The position numbers were made by a program, and so were the translations under genes. From Pseudomonas sp. MM213 (GTDB taxonomy: Bacteria; Pseudomonadota; Gammaproteobacteria; Pseudomonadales; Pseudomonadaceae): DNA of 64,000 nt. Shown one piece after another: positions 54,016 to 63,397 of the stretch; the stretch's first letter is position 1, and every line of letters starts with the position of its first letter. The stretch spans positions 6,076,001 through 6,140,000 of the forward strand of contig NZ_CP081943.1 of the NCBI RefSeq assembly GCF_020423045.1, in the 5' to 3' direction. Below the pieces are notes generated by a model that was given only the letters and a program-made list of their open reading frames with translations, had not been told where the DNA came from and ran no database searches.

Positions 54016-55217
54016 TGCGTGACGTTTATATCTGCGACGCGATTCGCACCCCCATCGGCCGTTTCGGCGGTGGCCTGTCGGCGGTTCGCGCCGACGACCT
54101 GGCCGCCGTGCCGATCAAGGCCTTGATGGAGCGCAACCCGTCGGTGGACTGGAACGCCGTGGACGAGGTGTTCCTCGGCTGCGCCAACCAGGCCGGTGAA
54201 GACAATCGCAACGTGGCGCGCATGGCGCTGCTGTTGGCGGGCCTGCCGGAAACCATTCCGGGCGTGACCCTCAATCGCCTCTGCGCTTCGGGCATGGATG
54301 CCATCGGCACCGCGTTCCGCGCCATCGCCAGCGGTGAAATGGAACTGGCGATTGCCGGCGGCGTCGAGTCGATGTCCCGCGCACCGTTCGTGATGGGCAA
54401 GGCCGATGCGGCGTTCTCGCGCAACATGAAGCTGGAAGACACCACCATCGGCTGGCGTTTCATCAACCCGTTGATGAAAGCGCAATACGGTGTCGATGCG
54501 ATGCCGCAGACCGCCGACAACGTGGCGGACGATTACGAAGTGTCCCGCGAGGATCAGGACGCGTTCGCCCTGCGCAGTCAGCAGCGGACAGCCGCCGCGC
54601 AAGCTGCAGGATTTTTCGCGGAAGAAATCGTTGAAGTGCGGATTGCCCACAAGAAGGGTGAAACCGTCGTCAGCCAGGACGAACATCCTCGCGCCGACAC
54701 CACGCTGGAAACCCTGGCCAAACTGAAACCGGTCAACGGTCCCGACAAAACCGTCACCGCCGGCAATGCGTCGGGTGTGAACGACGGCGCGGCGGCACTG
54801 ATTCTGGCCTCGGCCGACGCGGTGAAGAAACACGGTTTGACCGCTCGCGCCAAAGTGCTGGGCATGTCCAGCGCCGGTGTCGCACCGCGTGTCATGGGCA
54901 TTGGCCCGGTGCCGGCAGTGCGCAAACTGACCGAACGCCTCGGCCTGGCGGTCAGCGATTTCGATGTGATCGAACTCAACGAAGCCTTCGCCAGCCAAGG
55001 CTTGGCGGTGCTGCGTGAACTGGGCCTGGCGGACGACGCGGCGCAGGTCAACCCGAACGGTGGCGCCATTGCCTTGGGCCATCCGTTGGGCATGAGCGGT
55101 GCGCGCCTGGTGTTGACGGCGTTGCATCAGCTGGAAAAAACCGGTGGCAAGAAAGGTCTGGCGACCATGTGCGTCGGCGTTGGCCAGGGTCTGGCCTTGG
55201 CCATCGAACGGGTCTGA
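54015..55217 (+). CDS. pcaF: 3-Oxoadipyl-CoA thiolase
   Basis: The 400-residue thiolase splits 3-oxoadipyl-CoA to succinyl-CoA and acetyl-CoA. The acyl-accepting Cys is in [14 protein letters not shown] (about Cys91), the active His in [20 protein letters not shown], and the second Cys in [10 protein letters not shown]. The ATG at 54015 is preferred over a GTG one codon earlier. Confidence 0.95.
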   Translation: MRDVYICDAIRTPIGRFGGGLSAVRADDLAAVPIKALMERNPSVDWNAVDEVFLGCANQAGEDNRNVARMALLLAGLPETIPGVTLNRLCASGMDAIGTAFRAIASGEMELAIAGGVESMSRAPFVMGKADAAFSRNMKLEDTTIGWRFINPLMKAQYGVDAMPQTADNVADDYEVSREDQDAFALRSQQRTAAAQAAGFFAEEIVEVRIAHKKGETVVSQDEHPRADTTLETLAKLKPVNGPDKTVTAGNASGVNDGAAALILASADAVKKHGLTARAKVLGMSSAGVAPRVMGIGPVPAVRKLTERLGLAVSDFDVIELNEAFASQGLAVLRELGLADDAAQVNPNGGAIALGHPLGMSGARLVLTALHQLEKTGGKKGLATMCVGVGQGLALAIERV

Positions 55218-55253
55218 CCCACAGCAGTGACAATAAGAACTGAGGAAAGCGAA

Positions 55254-55958
55254 ATGACTGACAAGCCTGGTTACCGTCGCCCGCAGGAAGGCACCCAGCC
55301 GGAGTACCTGCACCCGACGTATCAATCCACCAATCGTCGCTCACCGTCGAAGCCGTTGGTGTTTTTGCCTCATTCGTTGTCGGAAATTACCGGTCCGACC
55401 ATCGGCGCCGAACGCGTCAACGAGAAGGACAATGACCTGACCGCCCAGCACAAGGGCGAGCCGCTGGGCGAGCGCATCATCATTCACGGCCGCGTGCTGG
55501 ATGAAAACGGTCTGCCGGTGCCGGGGATTCTGGTGGAGATCTGGCAGGCCAACGCCGCCGGTCGCTACAACCATGCCCGCGACCTGCACGACGCGCCGCT
55601 GGACCCGAATTTCACCGGCACCGGCCGCACCGTGACCGACGCCGATGGCTGGTATCAATTCCAGACCATCAAGCCCGGCGCTTACCCGTGGGGCAACCAC
55701 CACAATGCCTGGCGTCCGGCGCACATCCATTTTTCGCTGTTCGGGCCGAGCATCCTGACGCGCCTCGTCACGCAGATGTATTTCCCCGGCGACCCGTTGC
55801 TGGCGTACGACCCGATCTACAACTGCGTGCCCGATACCAGCGCCAAAGAGCGCTTGATCGCCAGTTTTGACCTGGAAAAAACCATCCCTTCCTATGCCCT
55901 CGGTTACCGCTGGGACATCGTATTGCGCGGCCGCGACGCCACGCCGATGGAGAAATAA
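55254..55958 (+). CDS. pcaH: Protocatechuate 3,4-dioxygenase beta subunit
   Basis: The 234-residue subunit holds the catalytic non-haem Fe(III) for intradiol ring cleavage of protocatechuate. The ligands are in GRYNHARDL (Tyr), GAYPWGNHHNAW (Tyr) and WRPAHIHFS (two His). The start ATG is preceded by GAGGAAAG. It is followed at one base by pcaG. Confidence 0.96.
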   Translation: MTDKPGYRRPQEGTQPEYLHPTYQSTNRRSPSKPLVFLPHSLSEITGPTIGAERVNEKDNDLTAQHKGEPLGERIIIHGRVLDENGLPVPGILVEIWQANAAGRYNHARDLHDAPLDPNFTGTGRTVTDADGWYQFQTIKPGAYPWGNHHNAWRPAHIHFSLFGPSILTRLVTQMYFPGDPLLAYDPIYNCVPDTSAKERLIASFDLEKTIPSYALGYRWDIVLRGRDATPMEK

Positions 55959-55959
55959 G

Positions 55960-56526
55960 ATGACGCTGACTGCGACCACGTCCCACACCGTCGGGCCGTA
56001 TTACCACATCGGCCTGACCTGGCTGAACCGCGAAAACCTGACCGTCGAACAAACCCTGGGCGAGCGCGTGGCGATCACCGGGCAAGTCATCGACGGCAAC
56101 GGTGACATCGTCAACGATGCGATGCTGGAAGTCTGGCAGGCCAACGCCGCCGGCAAGTACGACCATCCCGAAGACGATCAGGCCAAACCGCTGGACCCGA
56201 ACTTCGAAGGCTTTGGCCGGATCCCGGTGGATGCCGAAGGGCGCTTCCGCTTCACCACGATCAAGCCGGGCACGGTGGAAGGCCTGAAAGGTTCGACCCA
56301 GGCGCCACACCTGGTGGTGCTGGTGTTTGCTCGCGGGCTGGTGAAGCACTTGCTGACGCGGATTTACTTTGATGGCGAACCGGCCAACGTCGCCGACCCG
56401 CTGTTGGAGTGCGTGCCGGCCGAGCGTCGCAATACCTTGCTGGCGAAGCAGGATGCGACCGGTGTTTACCAGTGGAATGTGATTCTGCAAGGCACGGATG
56501 CGGAGACGGTGTTCTTCGATTATTGA
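55960..56526 (+). CDS. pcaG: Protocatechuate 3,4-dioxygenase alpha subunit
   Basis: The 188-residue structural partner of PcaH contributes to the active-site pocket but binds no iron: the loop reads GSTQAPHLVVLVFARGL instead of the RPAHIHFS of the beta subunit. The N-terminus (TTSHTVGPYYHIGLTWL) is typical. Last gene of the pcaIJFHG unit before a REPIN. Confidence 0.95.
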   Translation: MTLTATTSHTVGPYYHIGLTWLNRENLTVEQTLGERVAITGQVIDGNGDIVNDAMLEVWQANAAGKYDHPEDDQAKPLDPNFEGFGRIPVDAEGRFRFTTIKPGTVEGLKGSTQAPHLVVLVFARGLVKHLLTRIYFDGEPANVADPLLECVPAERRNTLLAKQDATGVYQWNVILQGTDAETVFFDY

Positions 56527-56541
56527 GTTGGCTTGAGATCA

Positions 56542-56636
56542 TTCGCGGGCAAGCCTCGCTCCTACAGGTTTTGTGCCGTTCACAAAATGTGATGACCAAT
56601 TCAAAACCTGTAGGAGCGAGGCTTGCCCGCGAAGGC
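56542..56636. repeat. REPIN, inner-CTACAG orientation, inside the pca cluster
   Basis: TTCGCGGG ... CTACAGGTTTTG faces CAAAACCTGTAGG ... CGCGAAG, so the arms extend inside beyond the REP core. Confidence 0.85.
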
Positions 56637-56725
56637 GTCCATAAGTACGCCACCAAATGTTCTTGTGGAACGGGACTGTTGCAAAGTGTGTCTAGACTCT
56701 CACTGTCCCCATTGAGTGAAAAACA

Positions 56726-58030
56726 ATGACAACGCCAATCGCTTCAACCGCGCTATACACCGGCGAAGAGCGCAGCAAACGGATCTTCGCGATTGTCGGC
56801 GCCTCGTCCGGCAACCTCGTCGAATGGTTCGACTTCTACGTCTACGCCTTCTGTGCGATCTATTTCGCACCCGCCTTTTTCCCGTCCGACAACCCCACGG
56901 TGCAGTTGGTCAACACCGCGGGCGTGTTTGCCGCCGGGTTCCTGATGCGCCCGATTGGCGGCTGGATTTTCGGTCGCGTTGCGGACAAGCACGGGCGCAA
57001 GAATTCGATGCTGATATCGATTCTGATGATGTGCTTCGGTTCGTTGCTCATCGCCTGCCTGCCGACCTACAAGGATATCGGCGTCTGGGCGCCGATCATG
57101 CTGCTGTTCGCCCGTTTGCTCCAGGGCCTGTCGGTGGGCGGCGAATACGGCACCACCGCCACCTACATGAGCGAAGTCGCCCTCAAGGGCCAGCGCGGTT
57201 TCTTTGCCTCGTTTCAGTACGTCACACTGATCGGCGGGCAGTTGCTGGCGGTGTCGCTGGTGGTGGTGCTGCAACAGTTCCTCACCGAGGATGACCTGCG
57301 TGCCTACGGCTGGCGGATTCCGTTCGTGGTTGGTGCCATGGCGGCATTGGTTTCGCTGTACCTGCGTCGTTCGCTGAAAGAAACCACCAGCAAGGAAATG
57401 CGCGAGAACAAGGACGCCGGCAGCATCCGCGCGCTGTTCCGCGACCATAAGGCCGCGTTCATTACCGTGCTCGGTTACACCGCAGGCGGCTCGCTGATTT
57501 TCTACACCTTCACCACGTACATGCAGAAGTACCTGGTGAACACCGCCGGCATGCATGCCAAGACCGCCAGCTACATCATGACCGGCGCTCTGTTCCTTTA
57601 TATGTGCATGCAGCCGATCTTCGGCATGCTCTCGGACAGGATCGGCCGCCGGAGCTCGATGCTGTGGTTTGGCGCACTCGGCACGCTGTGCACCGTGCCG
57701 ATTCTGCTCAGCCTGAAAAGCGTCACCAGTCCGTTCATGGCCTTCGTGCTCATTACCCTGGCGCTGGCGATTGTCAGTTTCTACACCTCGATCAGCGGTC
57801 TGGTAAAAGCCGAAATGTTCCCGCCCGAGGTGCGTGCATTGGGTGTTGGCCTGGCTTACGCGGTGGCGAATGCAATATTCGGTGGTTCAGCGGAGTATGT
57901 AGCCTTGAGCCTCAAAGCGGTCGGCATGGAAAACTCCTTCTACTGGTACGTGACGTTGATGATGGCGATAGCGTTCCTGTTCAGCCTGCGTCTGCCCAAA
58001 CATGCGAAGTATCTAGAAAACGACCTTTGA
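56726..58030 (+). CDS. pcaT: MFS dicarboxylate/aromatic-intermediate transporter PcaT
   Basis: The 434-residue metabolite:H+ symporter is of the ShiA/KgtP-like family; PcaT moves beta-ketoadipate and related dicarboxylates. Helix 1 shows [16 protein letters not shown], loop 2-3 [13 protein letters not shown], and helix 4 [20 protein letters not shown]. It opens the second transcription unit of the cluster; upstream is GTTC-N5-GAAC at 56659-56671. Confidence 0.93.
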   Translation: MTTPIASTALYTGEERSKRIFAIVGASSGNLVEWFDFYVYAFCAIYFAPAFFPSDNPTVQLVNTAGVFAAGFLMRPIGGWIFGRVADKHGRKNSMLISILMMCFGSLLIACLPTYKDIGVWAPIMLLFARLLQGLSVGGEYGTTATYMSEVALKGQRGFFASFQYVTLIGGQLLAVSLVVVLQQFLTEDDLRAYGWRIPFVVGAMAALVSLYLRRSLKETTSKEMRENKDAGSIRALFRDHKAAFITVLGYTAGGSLIFYTFTTYMQKYLVNTAGMHAKTASYIMTGALFLYMCMQPIFGMLSDRIGRRSSMLWFGALGTLCTVPILLSLKSVTSPFMAFVLITLALAIVSFYTSISGLVKAEMFPPEVRALGVGLAYAVANAIFGGSAEYVALSLKAVGMENSFYWYVTLMMAIAFLFSLRLPKHAKYLENDL

Positions 58031-58075
58031 TCCACACCCGCGGGCCCAAGCGGCCCGCGCCTCCAGGGACTGTTT

Positions 58076-59440
58076 ATGAACCAGCGACCGGGCAATCAAT
58101 TGTTCGATGCCTATTTCACTGCGCGCGATATGCGTGAGGTGTTTTGCGATCAGGGCCGGGTTCAGGCCATGCTCGATTTCGAAGCGGCGCTGGCCCGCGC
58201 CGAGGCGCATGTCGGGTTGATTCCGCAGACGGCGGTGGCACCTATCGAAGCGGCTTGCCGCGCCGGGCACTACGATTTCGCCGCCCTCGGCGAGGCGATT
58301 GCCACGGCCGGTAATTCGGCGATTCCACTGGTGAAGGCGTTGGGCAAACAGATCGCGACCACCGATGCCGACGCCGAGCGCTATGTGCATCTGGGCGCCA
58401 CCAGCCAGGACGTGATGGACACCGGCCTGGTGCTGCAATTGCGCCGGGCGCTGGAACTGATTGAGAGCGATCTGACGCAATTGGGTGAAACCCTTTCAAC
58501 GCAAGCCCAGCGTTATGTCGCCACGCCGCTGGCCGGTCGCACCTGGTTGCAGCACGCAACGCCGGTCACCTTGGGCATGAAGATCGCCGGATGGCTGGGC
58601 GCCGTCACCCGCAGCCGTCAACGCCTGCAAGAACTCAAACCGCGCCTGCTGGTGCTGCAATTCGGCGGCGCCTCCGGGACCCTCGCGGCCCTCGGTGCGC
58701 AAGCGCTGCCGATTGCCGACGCGCTGGCCACGGAGCTGCACCTGACGTTGCCCGACCAACCGTGGCACACGCAACGCGACCGCTTGGTGGAATTCGGTTC
58801 GGTGCTGGGATTGATCGCCGGCAGCCTCGGCAAGCTCGGTCGTGACATCAGCCTGTTGATGCAGACTGAAGCGGGCGAAGTGTTCGAGCCCTCGGCGCCG
58901 GGCAAGGGCGGTTCGTCGACCATGCCGCACAAACGCAACCCGGTGGGCGCCGCCGTGCTGATCGGCGCCGCAACACGGGTTCCCGGTCTGCTCTCGACCC
59001 TGTTCAGTGCGATGCCGCAAGAGCACGAGCGCAGCCTCGGCCTGTGGCATGCCGAGTGGGAAACCCTGCCGGAGATTTGCTGCCTGGTGTCCGGCAGCCT
59101 CAAGCAGGCATTGCTGGTGGCAGACGGACTGGAAGTGGACGCCGAACGCATGGCCCGCAACCTCGACCTGACCCAAGGCCTGGTGCTGGCCGAAGCGGTG
59201 AGCATCGTCCTTGCGCAACGGGTCGGCCGCGACACCGCGCATCATTTACTGGAGCAGTGCTGCAAGCGCGCCGTGGCCGAGCAACGGCATTTGCGCGCGG
59301 TGCTGGGCGACGAGCCGCACGTGACCGCCGAGCTCTCGGCCGCTGAACTCGATCATCTGCTGGACCCCGCTCACTACCTCGGACAGGCCCGTACCTGGGT
59401 CGAGCGAGCGGTGGCTGAACATTCTGCGTTAACTGCCTGA
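58076..59440 (+). CDS. pcaB: 3-Carboxy-cis,cis-muconate cycloisomerase
   Basis: The 454-residue fumarase/aspartase-superfamily enzyme makes gamma-carboxymuconolactone from the product of PcaHG. Family motifs are HLGATSQDVMDTGLVLQLR, TWLQHATPVTLGMK and the signature GKGGSSTMPHKRNPVGAA with the mobile catalytic Ser loop. It starts 45 bp after pcaT. Confidence 0.95.
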   Translation: MNQRPGNQLFDAYFTARDMREVFCDQGRVQAMLDFEAALARAEAHVGLIPQTAVAPIEAACRAGHYDFAALGEAIATAGNSAIPLVKALGKQIATTDADAERYVHLGATSQDVMDTGLVLQLRRALELIESDLTQLGETLSTQAQRYVATPLAGRTWLQHATPVTLGMKIAGWLGAVTRSRQRLQELKPRLLVLQFGGASGTLAALGAQALPIADALATELHLTLPDQPWHTQRDRLVEFGSVLGLIAGSLGKLGRDISLLMQTEAGEVFEPSAPGKGGSSTMPHKRNPVGAAVLIGAATRVPGLLSTLFSAMPQEHERSLGLWHAEWETLPEICCLVSGSLKQALLVADGLEVDAERMARNLDLTQGLVLAEAVSIVLAQRVGRDTAHHLLEQCCKRAVAEQRHLRAVLGDEPHVTAELSAAELDHLLDPAHYLGQARTWVERAVAEHSALTA

Positions 59441-59451
59441 AGGAGACTGCT

Positions 59452-60258
59452 GTGGCTTTCGTACAACTCGCCGAGGGCGAACTGCACTACCAAATTGAAG
59501 GGCCGCACTTCGATGGCCCGGTCGATGCGCCGGTGCTGGTGCTGTCCAACTCGCTGGGCACCGACCTGCACATGTGGGACGCGCAAATTGCCGCGTTCAC
59601 CGAGCATTTCCGGGTGCTGCGTTTCGATACCCGTGGCCACGGCAAATCCCTGGTCACGCCGGGGCCCTACAGCATCGAGCAACTGGGCCGAGACGTGCTG
59701 GCGCTGCTGGATGCGTTGCACATTGAGAAGGCGCATTTCTGTGGTCTGTCGATGGGCGGCCTGATCGGCCAGTGGCTGGGCATCAATGCCGGTGATCGAT
59801 TGAACAAACTGGTGGTGTGCAACACCGCCGCGAAAATCGGCGACCCGTCGATCTGGAACCCGCGCATCGAGACCGTGTTGCGTGATGGCGCGGCGGCCAT
59901 GGTTGCGCTGCGCGATGCGTCGATTGCGCGCTGGTTTACCCCGGACTTTTCCGAGGCCAATCCGGCGGCGGCGAAACGGATTACCGACATGCTCGCGGCC
60001 ACTTCACCGCAAGGCTACGCAGCCAATTGCGCTGCCGTACGCGATGCCGATTTCCGTGATCAGCTGTCCTCGATCAAGGTGCCGCTGCTGGTGATCGCCG
60101 GCACCGAAGACGCGGTCACGCCGCCGTCCGGTGGGCACTTCATCCAGGAACATGTGGCAGGTGCCGAGTACGCCGAGTTCTACGCGGCGCACCTGTCCAA
60201 CGTGCAGGCCGGCGATGCGTTCAGTGATCGCGTTCTCGCTTTTTTGCTGGGCCATTGA
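59452..60258 (+). CDS. pcaD: 3-Oxoadipate enol-lactonase
   Basis: The 268-residue alpha/beta hydrolase opens 3-oxoadipate enol-lactone to 3-oxoadipate. The nucleophile elbow is FCGLSMGGLIGQWLG (Ser about 100), the acid Asp in VIAGTEDAVTPPS, and the His in AAHLSNVQAGDAF. The start codon is GTG at 59452 with AAGGAG upstream. Confidence 0.95.
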   Translation: MAFVQLAEGELHYQIEGPHFDGPVDAPVLVLSNSLGTDLHMWDAQIAAFTEHFRVLRFDTRGHGKSLVTPGPYSIEQLGRDVLALLDALHIEKAHFCGLSMGGLIGQWLGINAGDRLNKLVVCNTAAKIGDPSIWNPRIETVLRDGAAAMVALRDASIARWFTPDFSEANPAAAKRITDMLAATSPQGYAANCAAVRDADFRDQLSSIKVPLLVIAGTEDAVTPPSGGHFIQEHVAGAEYAEFYAAHLSNVQAGDAFSDRVLAFLLGH

Positions 60259-60269
60259 GGGGAACATCC

Positions 60270-60662
60270 GTGGACGAGAAACAACGTTACGACGAGGGCA
60301 TGAACGTACGTCGCGCAGTCCTCGGCGACGCCCATGTCGACCGCAGCCTGAACGCGCTGACCGAGTTCAATTCGGAGTTTCAGGAGATGATCACCCGCCA
60401 CGCGTGGGGCGACATCTGGACCCGCCCGGGCCTGCCGCGCCATACCCGCAGCCTGATCACCATCGCCATGTTGATCGGCATGAACCGTGAGGGTGAACTC
60501 AAGTTGCACCTGCGCGCCGCCGCCAACAATGGCGTGACCCGTGGCGAGATCAAGGAAGTGATCATGCAGAGCGCCATCTACTGCGGCATCCCGGCGGCGA
60601 ATGCGACGTTTCATTTGGCCGAGTCGGTTTGGGATGAGTTGGGCGTCGAGTCCCGGGAATAA
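60270..60662 (+). CDS. pcaC: 4-Carboxymuconolactone decarboxylase
   Basis: The 130-residue AhpD-like protein decarboxylates gamma-carboxymuconolactone to the enol-lactone. The motif TRSLITIAMLIGMNREGELK and the IMQSAIYCGIPAANATFHLA segment are typical. The start is GTG at 60270, preceded by GAGGGGA; this gives the usual family length. Separate PcaC and PcaD genes here are not fused. Last gene of the cluster. Confidence 0.95.
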   Translation: MDEKQRYDEGMNVRRAVLGDAHVDRSLNALTEFNSEFQEMITRHAWGDIWTRPGLPRHTRSLITIAMLIGMNREGELKLHLRAAANNGVTRGEIKEVIMQSAIYCGIPAANATFHLAESVWDELGVESRE

Positions 60663-60691
60663 TGTTCGCGATTTGCGGTGCATGAATTGAC

Positions 60692-60763
60692 GCCTTCGCG
60701 GGCAAGCCTCGCTCCTACAGAGGTTGTGATAATCCTGTAGGAGCGAGGCTTGCCCGCGAAGGC
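60692..60763. repeat. REPIN, inner-CTACAG orientation
   Basis: GCCTTCGCGGG ... CTACAG and CTGTAG ... CGCGAAGGC close the pca cluster and separate it from the convergent methyltransferase gene. Confidence 0.85.
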
Positions 60764-60774
60764 AATGTCATGTG

Positions 60775-61593
60775 TTACACCGTCGCGACGATGAATATGC
60801 GCTTGAACGGAAACAGCGTTCGCCCGTCGCTCTCCGGCGGGTAATGCGCGTGTATGCGCATCAGGTAGTGGTAAATGAAGCGCGCCTGTTCGTCGGCCTT
60901 GAGTCCCTGCATCACTGCCCGTAGCGCCGAGACCTTGACCCAGTCATAGATCGGCGTATGGCCGCGGACCACTTGCAATTGCTCGGTCTCCCAGATGTCC
61001 AGGGTTTCGGTGATCGGGGCGAGCAAGCGGTAGTAATCTTCCAGCGACAAGAGCGTTCGTGCGGCCATTGCCTCGCGCAGTTGCGCCGTGCCTAACGGTT
61101 GACCACAAGCCCCTGCGTCTTCCAGCGTGTCGAGCACCAACCGATACCACAACGCATCCCGCCAGTCGGGCATGTGCGCTGCCAGGCAACCGCCTGGATT
61201 GAGCATCCCGAGCAGTCGCGGCAGCAGTTGATGGTGATCCTTGATGAAGTGCAAAACGGCTGCGGCGAACAGCAGGTCTGCTGGCTGTTCGGGCTGCCAG
61301 TCGAGCAGGTCACACTGTTTCCACGATGCCTTGATGGGCAGAAGGCGGGCTTCGTCGAGCATTTGTCCGGAGCTGTCGATGCCCTGCAACTGAGCGCGAG
61401 GCCAACGCTTGGCCAACAGTTGCGTGGCGATGCCGGTGCCGCACCCCAGGTCATAAATGCGTTGGGGTGATTTGAGTTCGACACGACCGAGCAATTCATT
61501 CACCGGTCGTTGCCTGAGGCGCGAAAACTGCTGGTACGCCTTGGCGTCCCAGTGCGTGCAGGCGCTCCCTGCCTTATCAAGTTTGACGCTCAT
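60775..61593 (-). CDS. SAM-dependent methyltransferase, trans-aconitate methyltransferase-like
   Basis: The 272-residue cytoplasmic class I methyltransferase has motif I IYDLGCGTGIATQLLAKRWP, the acidic ribose contact LQGIDSSGQML and DLLFAAAVLHFIKDHHQLLP as motif IV/V. The C-terminal half (FIYHYLMRIHAHYPPESDGR ... FPFKRIFIVATV) resembles Tam. A role in methylating trans-aconitate is likely but not certain. It is 20 bp from the DUF1641 gene on the same strand. Confidence 0.85.
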   Translation of the reverse strand: MSVKLDKAGSACTHWDAKAYQQFSRLRQRPVNELLGRVELKSPQRIYDLGCGTGIATQLLAKRWPRAQLQGIDSSGQMLDEARLLPIKASWKQCDLLDWQPEQPADLLFAAAVLHFIKDHHQLLPRLLGMLNPGGCLAAHMPDWRDALWYRLVLDTLEDAGACGQPLGTAQLREAMAARTLLSLEDYYRLLAPITETLDIWETEQLQVVRGHTPIYDWVKVSALRAVMQGLKADEQARFIYHYLMRIHAHYPPESDGRTLFPFKRIFIVATV

Positions 61594-61613
61594 GAGGTGG
61601 TCCTCTCTGGCGG

Positions 61614-61991
61614 TTACAGTTGTCTTCCGATGACGTTCAGGGTTTTCAGGACAACAGCCACACCTTTGCGCGTGTCCGGCTCGTTCAGCAGTTTGATCAA
61701 GGCGTAGACCCCCGGTGGTTCCGGGGCGGCGGCGACTTCGGCGCGGGCCATGCGCACGGCGTTACTGACGGTCCAGGTGGCTGCGGTAGCGTTTTCGAAC
61801 AACCGCGCCAGTTTTTCCACCATGGCGGCGTCCAGCAGGTCGACCATGTCCGAGGTCAACGAGAGCAAATCGACAAGGTTATCCAGTCGCCCGCCATCGA
61901 TCAGCGGTTTCAGTTTTGCCATCAAGGCATCGAGTCCCTCCGACCTGTCGGCCGTGCCGATGGCGAGGGTTTCATCTGTCAGGTTTGTCAT
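61614..61991 (-). CDS. DUF1641 domain protein
   Basis: The 125-residue helical soluble protein has the DUF1641 pattern (LKPLIDGGRLDNLVDLLSLT ... GVYALIKLLNEPDTRKGVAV). DUF1641 proteins are regularly encoded beside sulfide:quinone oxidoreductase-like genes, as here (22-bp gap), and may help membrane association or assembly. Its own function is unknown. The ATG at 61991 avoids overlap with the oxidoreductase gene. Confidence 0.85.
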   Translation of the reverse strand: MTNLTDETLAIGTADRSEGLDALMAKLKPLIDGGRLDNLVDLLSLTSDMVDLLDAAMVEKLARLFENATAATWTVSNAVRMARAEVAAAPEPPGVYALIKLLNEPDTRKGVAVVLKTLNVIGRQL

Positions 61992-62013
61992 TGTGTTTGT
62001 CTCCCAGAACCCG

Positions 62014-63204
62014 TCACAGCATGCCCCGGGCAACCGCCCAGTACAGGCCACGATTGAAGCCGTTTCTGAGCAGCCCACCGAGTTTGGTCGGTGGGGTCGG
62101 TTGAACATCGCAGCCGTAGTCGTACCACAGCGGCATGCCGGCATTGAGGCCCATTTGCGCGACGGCCTGAACCCGTCCGTCGTAGACATCGACGGGACCA
62201 CCGAGGCGGATTTCAGCGGCAATGTTGTTGGCGATCACCGGTGCCTGGTTATGGCACGCGCCACCGGCCTTGCTCACCGGCAAATCGACGGTGTCGCCGA
62301 TCACCCAGACGTTTTCCTGGCCATAGACTTGCAGGGTTTCATGGTTGGTGGGCAACCAGCCTTCATTATTGAGCGCTTGCGACGCTCCGGACTCCAGCAC
62401 GGCATCCACGGCGCGGATCGGCGGCGTTACCATCAGGATGTCGTAGGGCTGAGAGTCGCCTTCTGCGGAGTAGGCGATTTTGCTGTCGGGATCGACACGA
62501 TCCAGGGTGAACCCACGCTGAAAACGGATGTTTTTCTGCTCGAAAATACTCGGCAGAATTTCCCCTGTCGGTCGTTGCAGGAACAGGCAGTTACGCAGTA
62601 ACTGAGCGGTTGTCGGGTAGGTGTAGATAATTTCCACCTTGTCCCGCACACCCCGACGCCGCAAATAATCATCGAGCATCAAGGTGGTTTCGACGGGCGC
62701 GATACCGCATTGATGCGGCACGTTGGGTGTTAGCGGGAAAGACACGGTAATGAAGATCCGGCCTTTTTCGATGGTGCTCAGCTTCTGCGCCAGTTGCCGG
62801 GCCGGATCGTATTGATAGAAGTGGTCGCCGGCTTCTTTCAAACCTTCGATACGTTCCGGGGCGGGCACGCAACCGGTGGCGATGACCAGAAAATCGTAGT
62901 CGTAGACTTTACCGCTGCGGGTCTTGAGGCGTTGCCCGGCGAAATCGAAACGCGTCACCTCTTCAACGTTGAAGGTGATTTCCGGGCGCAACAATGAGCG
63001 TTCCGGGCGTTTGAGTTCTTCCTGAAAAAACAGGTTGAACGCCACGTACATGAACGCAGGTTTGTAGTAGTGATCGGGGGAGTTGGACAGCAGGGTAATC
63101 AGGACTTCGCCGCGCAGGATTTCTGGATACAGCTTGTTGACCAGTTGATTGGCCAGCATGGTTCCACCGACGCCGCCACCGACGATAACTATTCGCTTGC
63201 TCAT
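62014..63204 (-). CDS. Sulfide:quinone oxidoreductase-like flavoprotein
   Basis: The 396-residue pyridine-nucleotide-disulfide family enzyme has FAD motif IVIVGGGVGGTMLANQLV and the second motif VWVIGDTVDLPVSKAGG. Cysteines are seen in IATGCVPAPERI and VPHQCGIAPVE, the latter at the place of an SQR redox Cys. The third Cys of true SQRs is not clear (CHNQAP or CDVQPTPP are candidates). It may oxidise sulfide or polysulfide to quinone, or be an NADH dehydrogenase II relative. First of a three-gene unit with DUF1641 and the methyltransferase. Confidence 0.82.
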   Translation of the reverse strand: MSKRIVIVGGGVGGTMLANQLVNKLYPEILRGEVLITLLSNSPDHYYKPAFMYVAFNLFFQEELKRPERSLLRPEITFNVEEVTRFDFAGQRLKTRSGKVYDYDFLVIATGCVPAPERIEGLKEAGDHFYQYDPARQLAQKLSTIEKGRIFITVSFPLTPNVPHQCGIAPVETTLMLDDYLRRRGVRDKVEIIYTYPTTAQLLRNCLFLQRPTGEILPSIFEQKNIRFQRGFTLDRVDPDSKIAYSAEGDSQPYDILMVTPPIRAVDAVLESGASQALNNEGWLPTNHETLQVYGQENVWVIGDTVDLPVSKAGGACHNQAPVIANNIAAEIRLGGPVDVYDGRVQAVAQMGLNAGMPLWYDYGCDVQPTPPTKLGGLLRNGFNRGLYWAVARGML

Positions 63205-63352
63205 ACCTGACCTCCGTGGTCATGGCAGCTTCGCGTACAGCATCCGGAGATAACGGAAGAAAATGGGGGCTCCTACATCAGGCTGGAGAACTTGAACGCC
63301 TTGATGACTGTATCTGCGGTTCAATAATTCGCCAGTTCATCGCGACCAGCGG

Positions 63353-63394
63353 TCAGCGCCAGCGTTTCCCCCAAGGAGTCAACGCTGGCGCTGA
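63353..63394 (-). terminator. Stem-loop after the OprD-like gene
   Basis: TCAGCGCCAGCGTT (63353-63366) pairs perfectly with AACGCTGGCGCTGA (63381-63394), starting 4 bp after the stop codon; no T-run follows. Confidence 0.6.
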
Positions 63395-63397
63395 GGC

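Noticed and set aside
53586..55325. 579-codon minus-strand frame across pcaJ and pcaF
   Set aside because: It crosses gene borders of two certain genes and lacks a ribosome site.
56659..56671. PcaR operator before pcaT
   Set aside because: GTTC-N5-GAAC lacks the CGNTWANCG core and has no partner at 19 bp.
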